64,000 nucleotides of DNA from Pseudoips prasinana (lineage: Eukaryota > Arthropoda > Insecta > Lepidoptera > Nolidae): assembly GCA_951640165.1 (NCBI GenBank), contig OX621240.1, forward strand, positions 5,220,713 to 5,284,712. The letters are read 5' to 3'. Below the pieces are notes generated by a model. It was given only the letters and a program-made list of their open reading frames with translations. It made no database searches and was not told the DNA's origin. Made by a program: the position numbers and the translations under genes. Of this stretch, positions 22,674 through 34,438 are shown piece by piece. Each line of letters begins with the position of its first letter. Positions within the stretch are counted from its first letter, which is position 1.

Positions 22674-22879
22674 CTCCAACCCGCAGAAGACTTCGGAAAC
22701 CAAGCAAAGTCTCCACATCAGTGTCGACAAGCGTATCGAGATCCACGGACCAAGTACTAGCGGCTAGTGTTAACAGGCCGAAGATCCGTGGGCGCCCCAA
22801 TGTCGCCAGTAGAAAGTCATCAGCTGCTATTGATAATTCTGTCTCCACCGACCACCATAAAGATAAAGATGGATATAAG
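22674..22879 (+). CDS. Cht7: Chitinase exon 3: Ser/Arg/Lys-rich spacer
   Basis: Acceptor 'ttttctccacag' and donor AAG|gttagt. The exon starts with the last two bases of a split Thr codon and ends in phase 0, joining the exon at 26816 in frame. It encodes about 69 hydrophilic residues, PTRRRLRKPSK early, then a Ser/Thr-rich stretch, NRPKIRGRPN, and DHHKDKDGYK at the end. With the next exon this reads GYK-IVCYYTNW, the normal start of a GH18 barrel. Group III chitinases carry such a basic spacer between the membrane anchor and the first catalytic domain. The reverse frame here is a shadow. Confidence 0.85.
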
Positions 22880-22924
22880 GTTAGTAGGCAAACCTCTATT
22901 TAGATGAACATATTTTAATAACTG

Positions 22925-23050
22925 CGGACGCCAGCACATCAAGCTAACCCAATCTGTCAAATTTGCCCAATTGAAAATTGGACCTTATGCTTATGTGATA
23001 AAGATAGAAGAAATTTGTCAGATTGGGGTAACTGGATGTGCTCGTGTCTG
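22925..23050. mobile_element. Palindromic MITE, copy 1
   Basis: Left arm 'ggacgccagcacatcaagct' and right arm 'aactggatgtgctcgtgtct' are inverted. 'aatctgtcaaattt' and 'aatttgtcagatt' continue the stem. Same family at 32872, 54038 and 59270. It starts 45 bases after exon 3. Confidence 0.75.
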
Positions 23051-25215
23051 TACCTACTAGCGAATATTTTATAGACAAAGACTTGTTTTAGTGTTTGGTA
23101 GTTTCACGAATAACATTGCTTACACTGCCTGAGAGAAGGGTTGATATTCTATTGATATTATCGATTTTATTATTATTTATTTTGCTAGATTACAAATCAT
23201 TTGACATTTGATGTGACAAAGTGTACTAAGTTACTTACTGTGAAAATAGTGTTTTGATAAAAAACTGTAACTTTGGAGCGCAATGTTAAATTGGTTTCAT
23301 ATTATATTTTGAATATAAATTAGTCTAAACTTACCTGGAAAACAAACTATTTACGTTATGCTTATAACTCGCAAAAACACATTAACACAGACATAGGGAA
23401 CCTAATTACATTAATGTTTCGTTTCTGAAAACACTTTCTGTTAATTTTATTGAAACCTGTAGGTACATTTTTTAAGCTAAACTCTATAATACATTAATGT
23501 ATAGGTTTGCAGGGAATAGATGTCTACGTTTCAATCCATCACCATTAATTAAGTACGGTAAACGTAAAAAGTTAAAGAAAACTATATAATTTTGTTAATA
23601 AATTGTCTATCGTAACTAAAGTGAACAAACTTGAAAGTTTTTGTCGACATATCCATTTTATTTTTAGTTTATTGTGAACGTATCTATTGTATCGTGTAAA
23701 CCAAAAGTCGCTTAACATAACAAATATTTCTATTTCTTATGAAGTCATATATATCATACATTCTTTGAATCGCCCACAACGCCAACATGTTAACTTAAAA
23801 ATACTTATGACGCTAATTATTATCACATTTTATATATACTTAATAGGGTTGGTAATCTTCAGTTCGACAAATAACTACATAACATTTTAGTTAAGGTATA
23901 TTTGCACTTATAAGTTTCGTCAGTTAAGTGCGGCATAACATTAGCATTAAAAAAGAAAAAGCATATAATTACATACAATTTACCAAATCAACATTGCAAT
24001 CAAATCCTAATAAATATCAGCGTAGTAAACATGCATAACTGTGCCAATCGAATACTAAACTTCTGTAGCCTACTATTCAAAAGTAGGTAGTCAAACTTTT
24101 ACTTTCATATGACTTAAGTGTTTAAATATATTAAGTAATCGGTTAGTAACCATATTAATTATTCTATAAAAATGATTCATCGCAAATGATCATACATTAG
24201 TAACGCCGGCCATACCCAATATAGAAATAAATACATGTCAATAAATAACGAATGTGCTAATGATACTTATTTTAATTGAAAAATGATATATATAATATTC
24301 TATATTTTCCTTTCCTTTCAATAAAGCAATCAAATTAATACTAATTAAAATATCGCTATCAAATTATGAAAGTTCTAGATCCAACCGATAGACTGACATG
24401 GCAGGAAAAGACAGCGGTTCCAGCGTTAAGCCTTGCGAGAACCATGACGCCAACTTACATTTTACTACCAAACAACTACCTTAACATGCGAATTTATATC
24501 TTATGTATATTAAAATAGATGTGTTCCATTAAATGTTCAAAGTGAAAACAAAACTTTGCTTTAGCAAATACAACGCGGATATGAGTGAGCTTTTCGAACG
24601 CAAAAGAAAAGTTGTTAGCCTTCAAAATGAGTATTTGCTTACTTGTAGAATTTTGTGCGATGTTGGTGTACTTTATGTATCCAAAATTAAAGTTCAAATT
24701 GGAATGGCTCCATCTCTTTTTGAACATTTAATATTTCAAGAATTTCTTTAAGACTAGTCTGAATTTAAATTAATTTCTTCAATTGAATGTCAATCTTAAT
24801 ACGTTACGTTAAAGTTCCAATTTCAATGGTTATTTTGAGCTTTCATGTTAAACGAGCTAGTATTTTAAGTAGGGATGAGAGTTGGTCGTAAAACTGAGTA
24901 TTTGAATGCGAACTTAGCCAAGAATATGAATAGCGGAGTACTCGTTTTGATTTATATGAGAAAACACTAAACCCTTTCAAATAATTATGGAGGCCTCTTT
25001 TAGATTTAAAGCTTAATTTTATGAACCATTTATGCTTATGACGCATTATTTTTTATGTGCTCAGTAGTATCGCTTTTTCATACATTCGTAATACCAAAAT
25101 ATTTATTATTAAAAACCCTTTCCAATCAATTTGAACAATGATTTGGGGTTCAACAAAGACCTTTCATGCTCCTGTAAGATTTAGGAAGTGATATGGTTTT
25201 ACATTATAATCATTT
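23051..25215. other. Intron 3, no feature recognised
   Basis: Over 2 kb of AT-rich sequence. Open frames at 24494-24751 overlap on both strands and have no recognisable domain. Confidence 0.5.
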
Positions 25216-25525
25216 ATACATATAATAAAATCGTAGGAAAGTCAAAACTGTACATTGAATATTTTTTTTAAATGATACTTGGGGCGTGATCTACAATCGA
25301 TATCGAAGACAAAAATATAGTTTTTAGAATTTTTGTCGGTTTATCTGTATGTATGTCCGAGCTAAACGCAAAAAGTACTGCATGGATTTACTTTAAATTA
25401 TGCATGAATATTACTAACAGGTCGGGTCAACATATAGGCTACATATTATCACGCTATCACCTACGGGGGAGGAGCTGTGATAATTTATAAAATTTAACGC
25501 AGGTAAAACCGCGGGGCACAGCTAG
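25216..25525 (+). mobile_element. Helitron-2
   Basis: Ends 'aaccgcggggcacagctag'. The body has 'acatataggctacatattat', 'acgcaaaaagtactgcatgg' and 'gtaggaaagtcaaaactgta' near the 5' end. Its near-identical partner lies inverted 170 bp downstream. Confidence 0.75.
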
Positions 25526-25695
25526 CAATTAGATGTAATTTTAATTTTTTTTTCAAATATATATGATACATAAGCTTGGAACAACACTTCTTAACCTCAA
25601 ATTAAATGAAAAGCTTTTTATGTAGAATCATTTTGTTATTATATGAATGTATGGAACATGACGATATCTACTTAAAGTATCTTTTTTATTACTAA

Positions 25696-26012
25696 CTAGC
25701 TGTGCCCCGCGGTTTTACCCGCGTAAAGCTTTATAAATGATGACAGCTCCTCTCCTGTAGGTGATGGTGTGATAATATGTAGCCTATATGTTGACCCGAC
25801 CTCTTAGTAATATTCATGCAAAATTTGAAGTATATCCATGCAGTACTTTTTGAGTTTAGCCCGGACATACATACAGACAAACAGATAAACAGACAAAAAT
25901 TCGAATGACTATATTTTCGGCTTCGATATCGATTTTAGATCAAGCCCCAAGTATCCATTTACAAAAATATTGAATGTACAGTTTTGACTTTCCTACGATT
26001 TTATTAATAGAT
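25696..26012 (-). mobile_element. Helitron-2, inverted partner
   Basis: Begins 'ctagctgtgccccgcggttt' and ends 'tttcctacgattttatta'. It mirrors the copy at 25216-25525 almost base for base, so the two could pair over about 300 bp in a transcript. The copy at 34971 (-) is a third family member. Confidence 0.8.
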
Positions 26013-26149
26013 AAATACAAAGACTTTGGAATGCTAATCTAGCTAAATAATGTACGAAAATTATTTTTTTCTAATGGCAATAGAAAAATAGACCTCACAG
26101 TAAGTTTAAGCTCACTGATCTCACCACCATACGTCTCGCTGTAAATAAA

Positions 26150-26425
26150 TAAATAAATATCTTGGGACAGACACACTGATATCTAATCCCAAACTAGGCA
26201 AACCCTACATTATGACAGCCAGGCAACTGTTAAACATAATTATACATTACCTCTTACTCTTACATAAATATAAATCACAACATGTCTGGGTGTCATTTTT
26301 CTTTAAAATATATATCAGAAAATGTTCTATTGGGCTCATCACACAAAGATTTTTTTTGCTGAGGATCGAACCTACTACCTCTCGCATAGCAGTGAGGGCC
26401 ACTCACCAATAAACCAATAGGTCAG
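26150..26425 (-). repeat. SINE-B-like copy
   Basis: Reverse copy: 'atatcttgggacagacacac', 'ctaatcccaaactaggcaaa' (tail) and a tRNA-like head with B box in 'gaggatcgaacctacta'. Confidence 0.65.
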
Positions 26426-26508
26426 TCAATTCGCTCTACAAAAATGTGGCTGTCGCATTATAAATTTTTTCAAGGTTATTAAACGATAATTTCTTGATAC
26501 AGTATATA

Positions 26509-26761
26509 TTGAAGTGGCAGTGGGCGGGGCACATAGCTCGTAGAACCGATGGCCGTTGGGGCAGAAAGGTTCTTGAGTGGCGACCACGAACCGGAAGACG
26601 CAGCGTGGGCAGGCCCCCTACAAGATGGACCGATGATCTTGTGCGGGTCGCTGGAAACAGCTGGATGCGAATAGCGCAAGACCGGCAATTGTGGAGATCT
26701 TTGGGGGAGGCCTTTGTCCAGCAGTGGACGTCTTTCGGCTGATATGATGATGATGATGATG
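26509..26761 (+). mobile_element. RTE-like LINE insertion with 10-bp TSD
   Basis: 5'-truncated insertion bounded by perfect duplications ACAGTATATA (26499-26508 and 26762-26771). It encodes the intact C-terminal 78 or so residues of an RTE-type reverse transcriptase (LKWQWAGHIARRTDGRWG, then RPPTRWTDDLVRVAG, ending QQWTSFG) and finishes in (ATG)n. The intact frame and perfect TSD make it the youngest copy here. It ends 44 bases before the chitinase exon 4 acceptor. Confidence 0.9.
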
Positions 26762-26815
26762 ACAGTATATACTGTTTGGGCCATTTTTATCTTCTTATGT
26801 TTTCTTTTCTACCAG

Positions 26816-27053
26816 ATTGTCTGCTATTACACCAACTGGTCTCAGTACCGTACCAAAATCGGCAAGTTCACTCCCGAAGACATCCAGCCTGATCTCTGCA
26901 CTCACATCATCTTCGCTTTCGGCTGGCTGAAGAAAGGCAAGCTCAGCTCCTTCGAGACCAATGATGAGACTAAAGATGGGAAGACTGGATTATATGACAG
27001 AATTAACGCGTTGAAAAAGGCGAATCCTAAATTGAAGACTCTGCTGGCTATTG
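26816..27053 (+). CDS. Cht7: Chitinase exon 4: start of GH18 domain
   Basis: Acceptor 'tcttttctaccag', donor TTG|gtaaga; the exon starts in phase 0 and ends in phase 1. It encodes IVCYYTNWSQYRTKIGKF, then PEDIQPDLCTHIIFAFGW, and ends LKTLLAIG: the first beta strands of a glycosyl hydrolase family 18 TIM barrel, including the first half of the KxxLAIGGW motif. GH18 enzymes hydrolyse beta-1,4 links in chitin. The sequence is closest, from memory, to Cht7 (group III) of moths and beetles, a membrane-anchored enzyme involved in organising cuticular chitin. The polypyrimidine tract lies between the exon and the LINE just upstream. Confidence 0.93.
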
Positions 27054-27624
27054 GTAAGATGTCATTATAAACATCGATATTAAAATAAGTACTTAAGACT
27101 CATAATTCACCACATTTTAACCCCTGACCAAATTCATTCTTACTCAGTAAATACAGTTAAGACTTGGTCAGTAGATACACTTGTACTACGAAAATAGGCC
27201 TTAACCTTTGTGCTTTAAAGTTCCTGTTCACGTTGTTTGTAAGTTCACTGTAACGTCATTAGATGGCGTTGCACCGTAGTGAGATTCTTCATACATCAAT
27301 TTACTAAAGAACATAATGTTTTCCGCTTAGCACCATTAGATGGCATTCTACCCTAGCAGACAATAGTTAGAAGTCGCTAGTGAGATTCTCCGCACATTAG
27401 TCCTAAGATTTTTTTGTATGTTGTGTGATTATCGAAAGCGTTAGAATCAATAGATCATATTAAAAGATCAGATATATCCTATCAGGTTTGAGTATCCTGT
27501 AGGAGTACCTATATCCCGCCCAGTTCGTACCGACTGCAAGTTTTATACAGTTCCTGTTAACATCAAGGCGGATACAACGTAGTGTAGACAGTTTCTTACC
27601 GTTATTAAATATTTTAAGTCTAAA
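27054..27624. other. Intron 4, short internal duplication
   Basis: 'ttagatggcgttgcaccgta' near 27258 and 'ttagatggcattctacccta' near 27335, each followed by 'gtgagattct', form a loose duplication. No exon. Confidence 0.45.
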
Positions 27625-27720
27625 TAAATGTCTTGGGATAACAAGCACACTGCCATCTGATCCTAAACTAGGGATAGCCTGTACTATGGCATTTAAACAA
27701 CTGATAAACTTAATTCTATA
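27625..27720 (-). repeat. SINE-B tail
   Basis: Reverse tail: 'aatgtcttgggataacaagc', 'catctgatcctaaactaggg' and 'gcctgtactatggca'. Confidence 0.65.
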
Positions 27721-27734
27721 TTTCTACATACAAA

Positions 27735-27904
27735 TACTACTAATAATATAGATACGAAAGTTTGTGAGGAACAATGGATGTTTCTTACTCTTTTACGCAA
27801 AACTTACGGAACGGATTTTGATGAAACATTATAGTAATAGCTTATACATCCGAATCGAATCGAAATCCGAAACGAACGCGGGTAAAACCACGAGTCACAG
27901 CTAG
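27735..27904 (+). mobile_element. Helitron-1 (Lep1-like), diverged
   Basis: 'actactaataatatagatac' start, 'gaacggattttgatgaaaca' middle and 'ccacgagtcacagctag' end. Confidence 0.7.
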
Positions 27905-28180
27905 TAGGTTTAAAGAACTTTATTTCTCATAAGAACTTTACAGCTCGCTTGAATGAGATGCACAGTTATGACATACAATTGCATGCATAAATTAACCTGA
28001 TTACATCAAGTTTAGATTCGAATTTCTTAAATATTTCATTTAGTTAGTTATAGTTAAATTATAGTCATTCACAGTACAAATAATCGTGCTCATTTCACAA
28101 AGAATTGTCCAGGGTGAAGATGGAATCCACGACCTATGGCTACGCAGTCAGGGTCACTAACCACTAGACGAACTAGCCAA
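27905..28180 (-). repeat. LINE 3' end and SINE-B-like head
   Basis: 27905-28060 starts 'ggtttaaagaactttatttc' (reverse of a 'gaaataaagttcttta' end) and looks like a CR1-type tail. 28075-28180 is a reversed tRNA-like SINE head ('tgaagatggaatccacgacc'). Confidence 0.5.
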
Positions 28181-28432
28181 TAAAAAAGTTAAAAAAAATT
28201 TAAAATGCTCAGTACTAAAATATTGAAATACTTGTTATCGATTGCGGTTTCGTCAATGGAATTTTTTTCTAAGTATATCTGGACCATATGGGTATAACAC
28301 CTTATAAAACTATTGAACCAATAATACGATGATGGTGATGAGAAAACCATTATCGGGTCACTAGTTATAGAGTCACAATAGAAATCCAGTAACATTGAAT
28401 GGCCAATTCGTTTTAATGCTATTATATGTCAT

Positions 28433-29115
28433 CTAGAGTCTGTACTTTAATGTATAGAAGTGAAAGTTGGGTATGGCAGGAAAAGTAGGAAAGTAGAATA
28501 AATGCAGTGGAAATGCAGCTCTGAGAAGTTTGTTTAGTGTGCTTTGAGAGGCTGAATACTAAATACTGAGGCTAGAGATTAAACTACTGTCTATATAATA
28601 ATAATATCCTAGGATATTATTCACACACGGACATCTGATCCCAAACTAAGCAGAAGCTTGTACTATGGAAACCAGGTAACTGATATATATAGTAGTAGGC
28701 TGGGTGTTATTATCTATATTTATGTAGATAAATAAGGTAAAAACAAAACAAGACACCCGGACTCAGCACAGACATTTTTATGCACACAAATATCTGTCCT
28801 GGGTGGGAATCGAACCCAACCCGTTAAAGGCAAGCATTTAGTATGATGTAGTCACATACATTGAAAACGGTATGCAGAGATAGTTTGAGCATTTAGAAAG
28901 AATGAATTGACAAAAGAATACACCTGGGGAAGACCTGGTCGAAAACTCTTTGACGAAGTCCGAGATGATCTCAAGCAAGGCCAGGTGAGAAGTACTCTAA
29001 ACAGGGTAACAACATGTAATAATGAAAGTAAACAACGCTAAAAAGGTGTGCAAGGATCGTGTCAAAATCCGTTGTCTCTGCCTACCCCTCTAACAGACGT
29101 GAGTCTATGTTGGTG
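28433..29115 (+). pseudogene. LINE reverse transcriptase relic split by SINE-B
   Basis: The left part encodes RVCTLMYRSESWVWQ…SRINAVEMQ. The right part (from about 28860) encodes, with frameshifts, FEHLERMN and ends KKVCKDRVKI, features of a C-terminal non-LTR retrotransposon polyprotein tail widespread in insects. A reversed SINE-B (about 28605-28850, B box 'gggaatcgaaccca') interrupts it. Confidence 0.65.
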
Positions 29116-29529
29116 TTGGCGTTTATTTAATACTACTATACCTAAAGAATATAAAACAAAAATAGACTAATCAATTCATGCAATCGGTCTGCGGAATACA
29201 TAATTGAGAATAATAATTAATTATTCAAAAATCAAACTGTATCTTAGTCACATAACATCCAGTTATGGATATTTTTAGTGCAGTTTCAATATCGATATTC
29301 GTATTAGAAAATGTTTTTCTAACATCAATCAGTCAAATTGGCCAAATTAAAGATTAAAAGATATCGAAGAGTCAAATTGTGGAGCAATAAATTATAATTT
29401 AATTAGCAATTTATTATACCAGTGGTCAATAGAGATTATGAAACGAAACAGAAATATGTAATAAAGTGTGAAGTACGTAAATTTAAATTAAAATTAAATG
29501 ATAACGCATGAATTTGGAAAATTAATATC
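29116..29529. other. Intron 4, no feature recognised
   Basis: AT-rich, nothing identified. Confidence 0.5.
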
Positions 29530-29840
29530 TTTGGACATCTATAACAATAATATGCCAACTGAGCCCAAACTAGGCTGAGCCTGTACTATGGCAACCAAAC
29601 AACTGATAAACTTACTTTATTAAAGACTGTAAGAAGTCCACTGCTGGACCAAAGCCTCCCCAAGAATCATCTTGAAGGGATATATTGTAATCGCCACGCT
29701 TGCCGGACAGTTTGGTGATCGGAGTAAGATGAGCATAGTACTCAAAAAGAAGCTGCTGCCCGTCCTCTGGTAGATATTCCCGCTTCGTCACTTCGTTCAT
29801 AGTCGACTTCTATGCCCCCCACTGAGATGGAGCGATGATG
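29530..29840 (-). repeat. SINE-B tail followed by SINE-R
   Basis: 29530-29620 is a reversed SINE-B tail ('gcctgtactatggcaaccaa'). 29621-29840 is a reversed SINE-R: 'agaagtccactgctggacca' end, 'gtaatcgccacgcttgccgg', 'tctggtagatattcccg'. Confidence 0.7.
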
Positions 29841-29924
29841 TTCTGATAAATTCGCACCACACCGCAAGCAAAGCAATACAAACATATTATAGATAAATTA
29901 CACTCAAATAATAGATAATAATAA

Positions 29925-30190
29925 TGTCGTGCTTATCACACAAAGACCACATGACCTCTATGACCAAGCAGTGATAGCCGTACGACCCTTGCCCGGAAGG
30001 TCGTGATTACGATTCCCGCAAATCTCCGTTTTTACAAAACCATAGTTCATCTTTTTTCGAGGTCTGGTTGGTTAAAGGACAATCTGTAACCTACCTGTGC
30101 CCCGGAGAGCACGTTAAGCGGCGCACGACGTCGGTCCCGGTTTTTCATGAGAGCATCTTTGACATTCTTAGACGTCTGCCCAATGTCTAT
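29925..30190 (+). repeat. Repeat D-like and SINE fragments
   Basis: The 'cggagagcacgttaagcggc' module of repeat D is present at 30100, preceded by a degenerate tRNA-like head ('gtcgtgattacgattcccgc'). Confidence 0.5.
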
Positions 30191-30286
30191 CTATCTTGGT
30201 TACTATGAGTTCCCAATGAGGTTCAGAGCCCTTAGAGTCCCAATGAGTTTAACTTGGTTAATCCGGATAAATAATAATATAATATA

Positions 30287-30535
30287 TAGGGACAATGTCA
30301 CACAGATCATCCTAGCCCCAAACTAAGCAAAGCTTGTACTATGGGTACCAGGCGACGATATACATACTTATATAGATAGATAAATACTTAAATACATAGA
30401 AAACATCCATGACTCAGAAACAAATATTCGTGCTCATCACACAAATATTTGCACTTACCGGGATTCGAACCCAGGACCACCAGCTTCGTAGGCAGGAGCA
30501 CTACCAACTAGGCTACGGTGACCGCAACAGGATCA
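30287..30535 (-). repeat. SINE-A, full length
   Basis: Reverse copy with intact A and B boxes ('gggattcgaacccaggacca', 'gcactaccaactaggctacg'). Very similar to the + copies at 36457 and 60401, implying recent activity. Confidence 0.88.
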
Positions 30536-31489
30536 ACACGAATAAATAAAATATAAATGTTTTAGACTTCAAAAAGCACTTGTGAACAGTCAGAACATAA
30601 ATAATAATTGTTGGATTACAAATTGACTACATATTAATTCTAGGTTCAAATAAATTATTAGATCGTGACATATAAGTCTTGAATAGTAATTTTAATTTAG
30701 TTTTTTTTTATTTAAATATATTAGACATTTGACAATGTAATGTCAAAACGATTCTTTGAGTTTGTAGGTACATATTTCTAGATTTGTTGAGGTTCACCAA
30801 GAAGTATCATGAATTCAATATTATCATTATTATGACGGACCTTGTGTGTGCGACGGTCGCATTTTAATGCTACCACCAGATCCACACAAAACAATGGCAA
30901 AGCAGAAGATACAGAGTGATTGTCACAATATCATTAAAATACCTCATTAACTATCTGGATATAATCAACCGTAACTAACACTATGATTTTATTGCATGTT
31001 CTTACGTGTTATTATTTACATATGTGTTTGTTAAGGGCCTGCCTCGAAAGTTAGGAGTATGTTTGTATATGCGATCTCAGTAAGATTTTAAAAAAGCCTT
31101 TGTTATAAATATGAATGTTATATAATGATAATGTAATAAAATTTGACATTTAATTCTATGACCAAAGATGATTATTAGGGACTTAATAATTATTTATAAG
31201 AAATGATAGTATATGGATGTATTTTTAGAAACTTAATTGTATTCATGTATAATGCTCATTGCTAAACAAAAATTGTAAATTAAAATATATAAAATATTGC
31301 ACACCTCATTGGTATGTTACAGAGATCCTTAATATAAGATACAATACCACATTTTTCCTACCTGTAATAAGCAATAAATAAATTTGCCTTTGACGTTGAA
31401 AATGTTATGAAACGAAACAAAATCATTTATAAAAGTGTGAAGATCGTTAATTTGATTTTTAATAAAAAGAAAAAGCTCGAATTTGGTAA
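30536..31489. other. Intron 4, no feature recognised
   Basis: AT-rich. 30545-30620 has a 'aaaaagcacttgtgaacagt' phrase like the LINE ends at 33033 and 33440. Confidence 0.45.
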
Positions 31490-31570
31490 ATTAATATCTT
31501 GGGACATCTATGTCCACACTGCCATCTGATCACTAACTAGACATAGCCTGTACTATGGCAACCACTAGCA
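31490..31570 (-). repeat. SINE-B tail
   Basis: 'atatcttgggacatctatgt' and 'gcctgtactatggcaaccac'. From 31571 to 32116 nothing is recognised. Confidence 0.6.
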
Positions 31571-32116
31571 TTGTGTGGAATCAATTAACTGCGGACGTAT
31601 TTCCGATCCGGTATGACATGGCAACATTCAACAAACGAACTTAGTCCAAACCATATTTTATATTTTTTTCAATAATATATCCCCTTAACAAGCACATGTA
31701 AATCGCGGAACATGAACAGCTTAACTTTCATACATCAATCATTTATATAATGATCCGTCCAATCAAATATTAACTGGCGGACCGCTTAAACTGTGCAATA
31801 CAGACAAATGTTACGACTTTACTTTTTATAACCAAACTTTCTAATAAATCAATGTTCATAATGTACGTGTAATTTTTCCGAGTAAAAATAACAACGCCAG
31901 GCTGTAAATTACTAACTAATTGTAGTTAGCGTTTGATGGGCATAACTGTTTGCCCAATAAAAATGACATTAATTGAACATTATTTAAGAATGTAATCTTT
32001 ATTGTGTATATTATTTCATAACTTACTTCTCCAACTATCATTTCATAACTGCTTGTAACTCAATCGGATAAGAGGCCCGCGTAATTGTGTAATAATTTCG
32101 AGCGACAGTAGCACCA

Positions 32117-32200
32117 ACGTTAAGTTTTGTGCAAAACGTTGCATTTTGTGCAAAACAATACGTTTTGTGCAAATCACAACAATTGCACAAAACGTTAGGT
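32117..32200. repeat. TTTTGTGCAAAAC array with inverted unit
   Basis: Three forward copies of a TTTTGTGCAAA core, each next to an AACGTT- or ACGTT-like motif, and one inverted copy (TTGCACAAAACGTTA), within 84 bases. Compact enough to be a binding-site cluster or a small palindromic repeat. Confidence 0.55.
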
Positions 32201-32203
32201 TTA

Positions 32204-32871
32204 CACTGTTACGTACCTGTTACGTTATTGACCATCGTCGTCCCAGGTACCTACGTCTCAGAAGATCTGGATGATGATATTCGACTTACCCAGAACAAGC
32301 CAAGGGTATCATAAATTCTCGTAATATTGTACCATCAGAATTATATAGGTATATCGTACTCGCCGGCCGCGATTAAGTTTGCAAGTTCACCGCGACCAAA
32401 CTCAGCCTTATTTTGCATTCGTATCGATGATCTTCAATCGGACAAGCTGCCCGTGCCTTCGCGTATAACGTAAAGCTACAGTTGCACAAGAGGTCCCTAA
32501 AATAATCGACCCACTTATGCATCCCCACGTCTATAACCACCTAGAACCGAAGAATGCCAGGAGGCGTCTGTCGCGAGTTCTTAGTTTATATTTGGTTTGA
32601 CGGCTTGAGTCACGGTCAACAAGATGAAACTCACAGTATTGGCTAAAAACTTGCGGAAAACCTGGTTCCTTAACTAAGAAATTATAAAAAAATAAGGGAG
32701 TAAGTAGTAAAATATATCTAAAACTATAAATGTCGATAAATATATCTATTAATGATCTCTTTAGCAACAACTTAAATAAGCTAGTTAAGTAACTAAAATT
32801 ATTACTCTCATAAATTAAATGTTATTTCTAAATGATTTCATACAAGCCGCATATCCTACTATATGTATGTA
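32204..32871. other. Intron 4, no gene recognised
   Basis: 32330-32600 is GC-richer ('gtactcgccggccgcgatta', 'cacaagaggtccctaaaata') and may be an old repeat Z relative, but I cannot show it. Confidence 0.4.
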
Positions 32872-33018
32872 CAGACGCCAGCACATCCAGCTACCCCAAT
32901 CTGTTAAATCTCTTTTAAAGATTTTATAATTTATCACAAAAGCATAAGGTTCACTTTCAATTGGAGAAATTTGACAGATTGGGGTAGCTTGGGTAGCTTG
33001 ATGTGCTGGCGTCTGTAC
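32872..33018. mobile_element. Palindromic MITE, copy 2 (full)
   Basis: Inverted arms 'acagacgccagcacatccag' and 'atgtgctggcgtctgtac' bracket 'ctaccccaatctg' and its inverse. The right arm carries a local duplication 'ggggtagcttgggtagctt'. Ends at TA, consistent with TA duplication. Confidence 0.85.
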
Positions 33019-33032
33019 CTAGAAAGGATTTT

Positions 33033-33515
33033 TTAAAATAAATAAAATAAAATAAAAAAGGTTTTTATTCACGTAGACTTTAAAAAAGCGCTTGTAAATA
33101 GTCAGAACATGTTTGTAGTATTATAGTTGTATACATTATTATTTCTTGTAACATAGATATTTAGGTACACATTGTATTGATAGTATTAAAACATTAATAA
33201 AATTTATTTTATAACAGCAATGACATTTAGCTAGCTCGTATCAAGTTATTGTCAAGAGATTATGTTTAAGTTTAATGATCTAGTTTAAGTCTAATTATCT
33301 AGTTTAAGTCTAATATTTGTAATACATATTGGCAATCATATTGGATTATCTACATATATTTAGCTAATCGGATGTTTTAGATGCGGATAGCGCAAGACCT
33401 GATGTTTTTCGTCTGATATGATGATCATGATGAACCATAGTACTACAAACATATTCTAACTATTTACAAGCGCTTTTATAAAGTCTACCTACGTGAATAA
33501 AATCCTTTCTTTTAA
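33033..33515. repeat. Inverted pair of LINE ends and RTE tail
   Basis: 33033-33130 is a reversed LINE end ('tttattcacgtagacttta', 'gcgcttgtaaatagtcag'). 33440-33515 is the same end in the + direction ('actatttacaagcgctttta', 'gtgaataaa'). An RTE tail ('gcggatagcgcaagacctga', 'gatatgatgatcatgatga') lies at 33375-33435. Confidence 0.6.
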
Positions 33516-34438
33516 GAAAAACGATTAATTATGAATTGGTAAATCACAGTATCGTATTGTCGTTGATAGTCCAGATATTTTGGATGCAAATACTTACTTT
33601 AATATTCCAATTCCGAAAATTATCGCTTGTACGTGAGTTTGATTATTCGTTACCTCTTCATGCCTTAAACAGTGAACCGATTTGGCTTAAATTACCTATT
33701 ATTAACGAAACTAATTAATCGTATCGTCATTTGAGTATTTATTTTACCACTCTCTACTAAACTATCGATCACAACGGTGCGAACAGACTGCTCCGGCTTT
33801 CCCACGCCAAAGCGCGCGACATTTTCACCCATTTTCACGAGAATTTCAAGCAAAAAGCGCTTCTATTATCATAAGACTATGGTGCAACATATTACGAGTT
33901 AAAAGAAATAGATATTTCGCTTTTTATCGCTCCACCTCACTATATTGTTGCGAAAAATTGCTCGCATTTATATTGTGACTATTAGTGTGAATTTTAGTGC
34001 GTTTTGTAGGTTACTGCAATTATTATGTATTGTTTGGCTGATTAGGGGATCTAGAAACTAATTGGGTGTATTGTTTCGGTTAAGCATGCGATATTTTTTA
34101 AAGCATACCTACACGAGTAAGATCCAGGTACACTAACGTAAATTAAATATACAATACTTACGTAAGGACATGCACTGTACACTCATAAGTTTTTAGGCAA
34201 CTGTTATGGGCGTGCATAGTAAAACTACACTATTTCGAAAAATTAGTTATATTGATATGAAATTAAATATGTTTGAATGCTAATACTAGCCAAAATCAAA
34301 AAAAGATCTGAAAAATACCCAAAAATACGCGTATAATTAATATAAAATTTAAAATATTTTAACACATATGTCTATATTTATAACAGATTTTATTAATTGC
34401 TCTAAAAATATTCCTGTTATGATATTTTTATGACATTA
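33516..34438. other. Intron 4, no gene recognised
   Basis: A short CpG-rich patch at 33770-33860 ('ccacgccaaagcgcgcgaca') stands out but has no exon signature. Confidence 0.45.

Noticed and set aside
22657..22848. 63-codon reverse frame over exon 3
   Set aside because: Shadow of the chitinase exon, which has matched splice sites and phases on the + strand.
24494..24751. Overlapping 72- and 77-codon frames
   Set aside because: Open on both strands in AT-rich DNA, no domain and no splice context; taken as chance.
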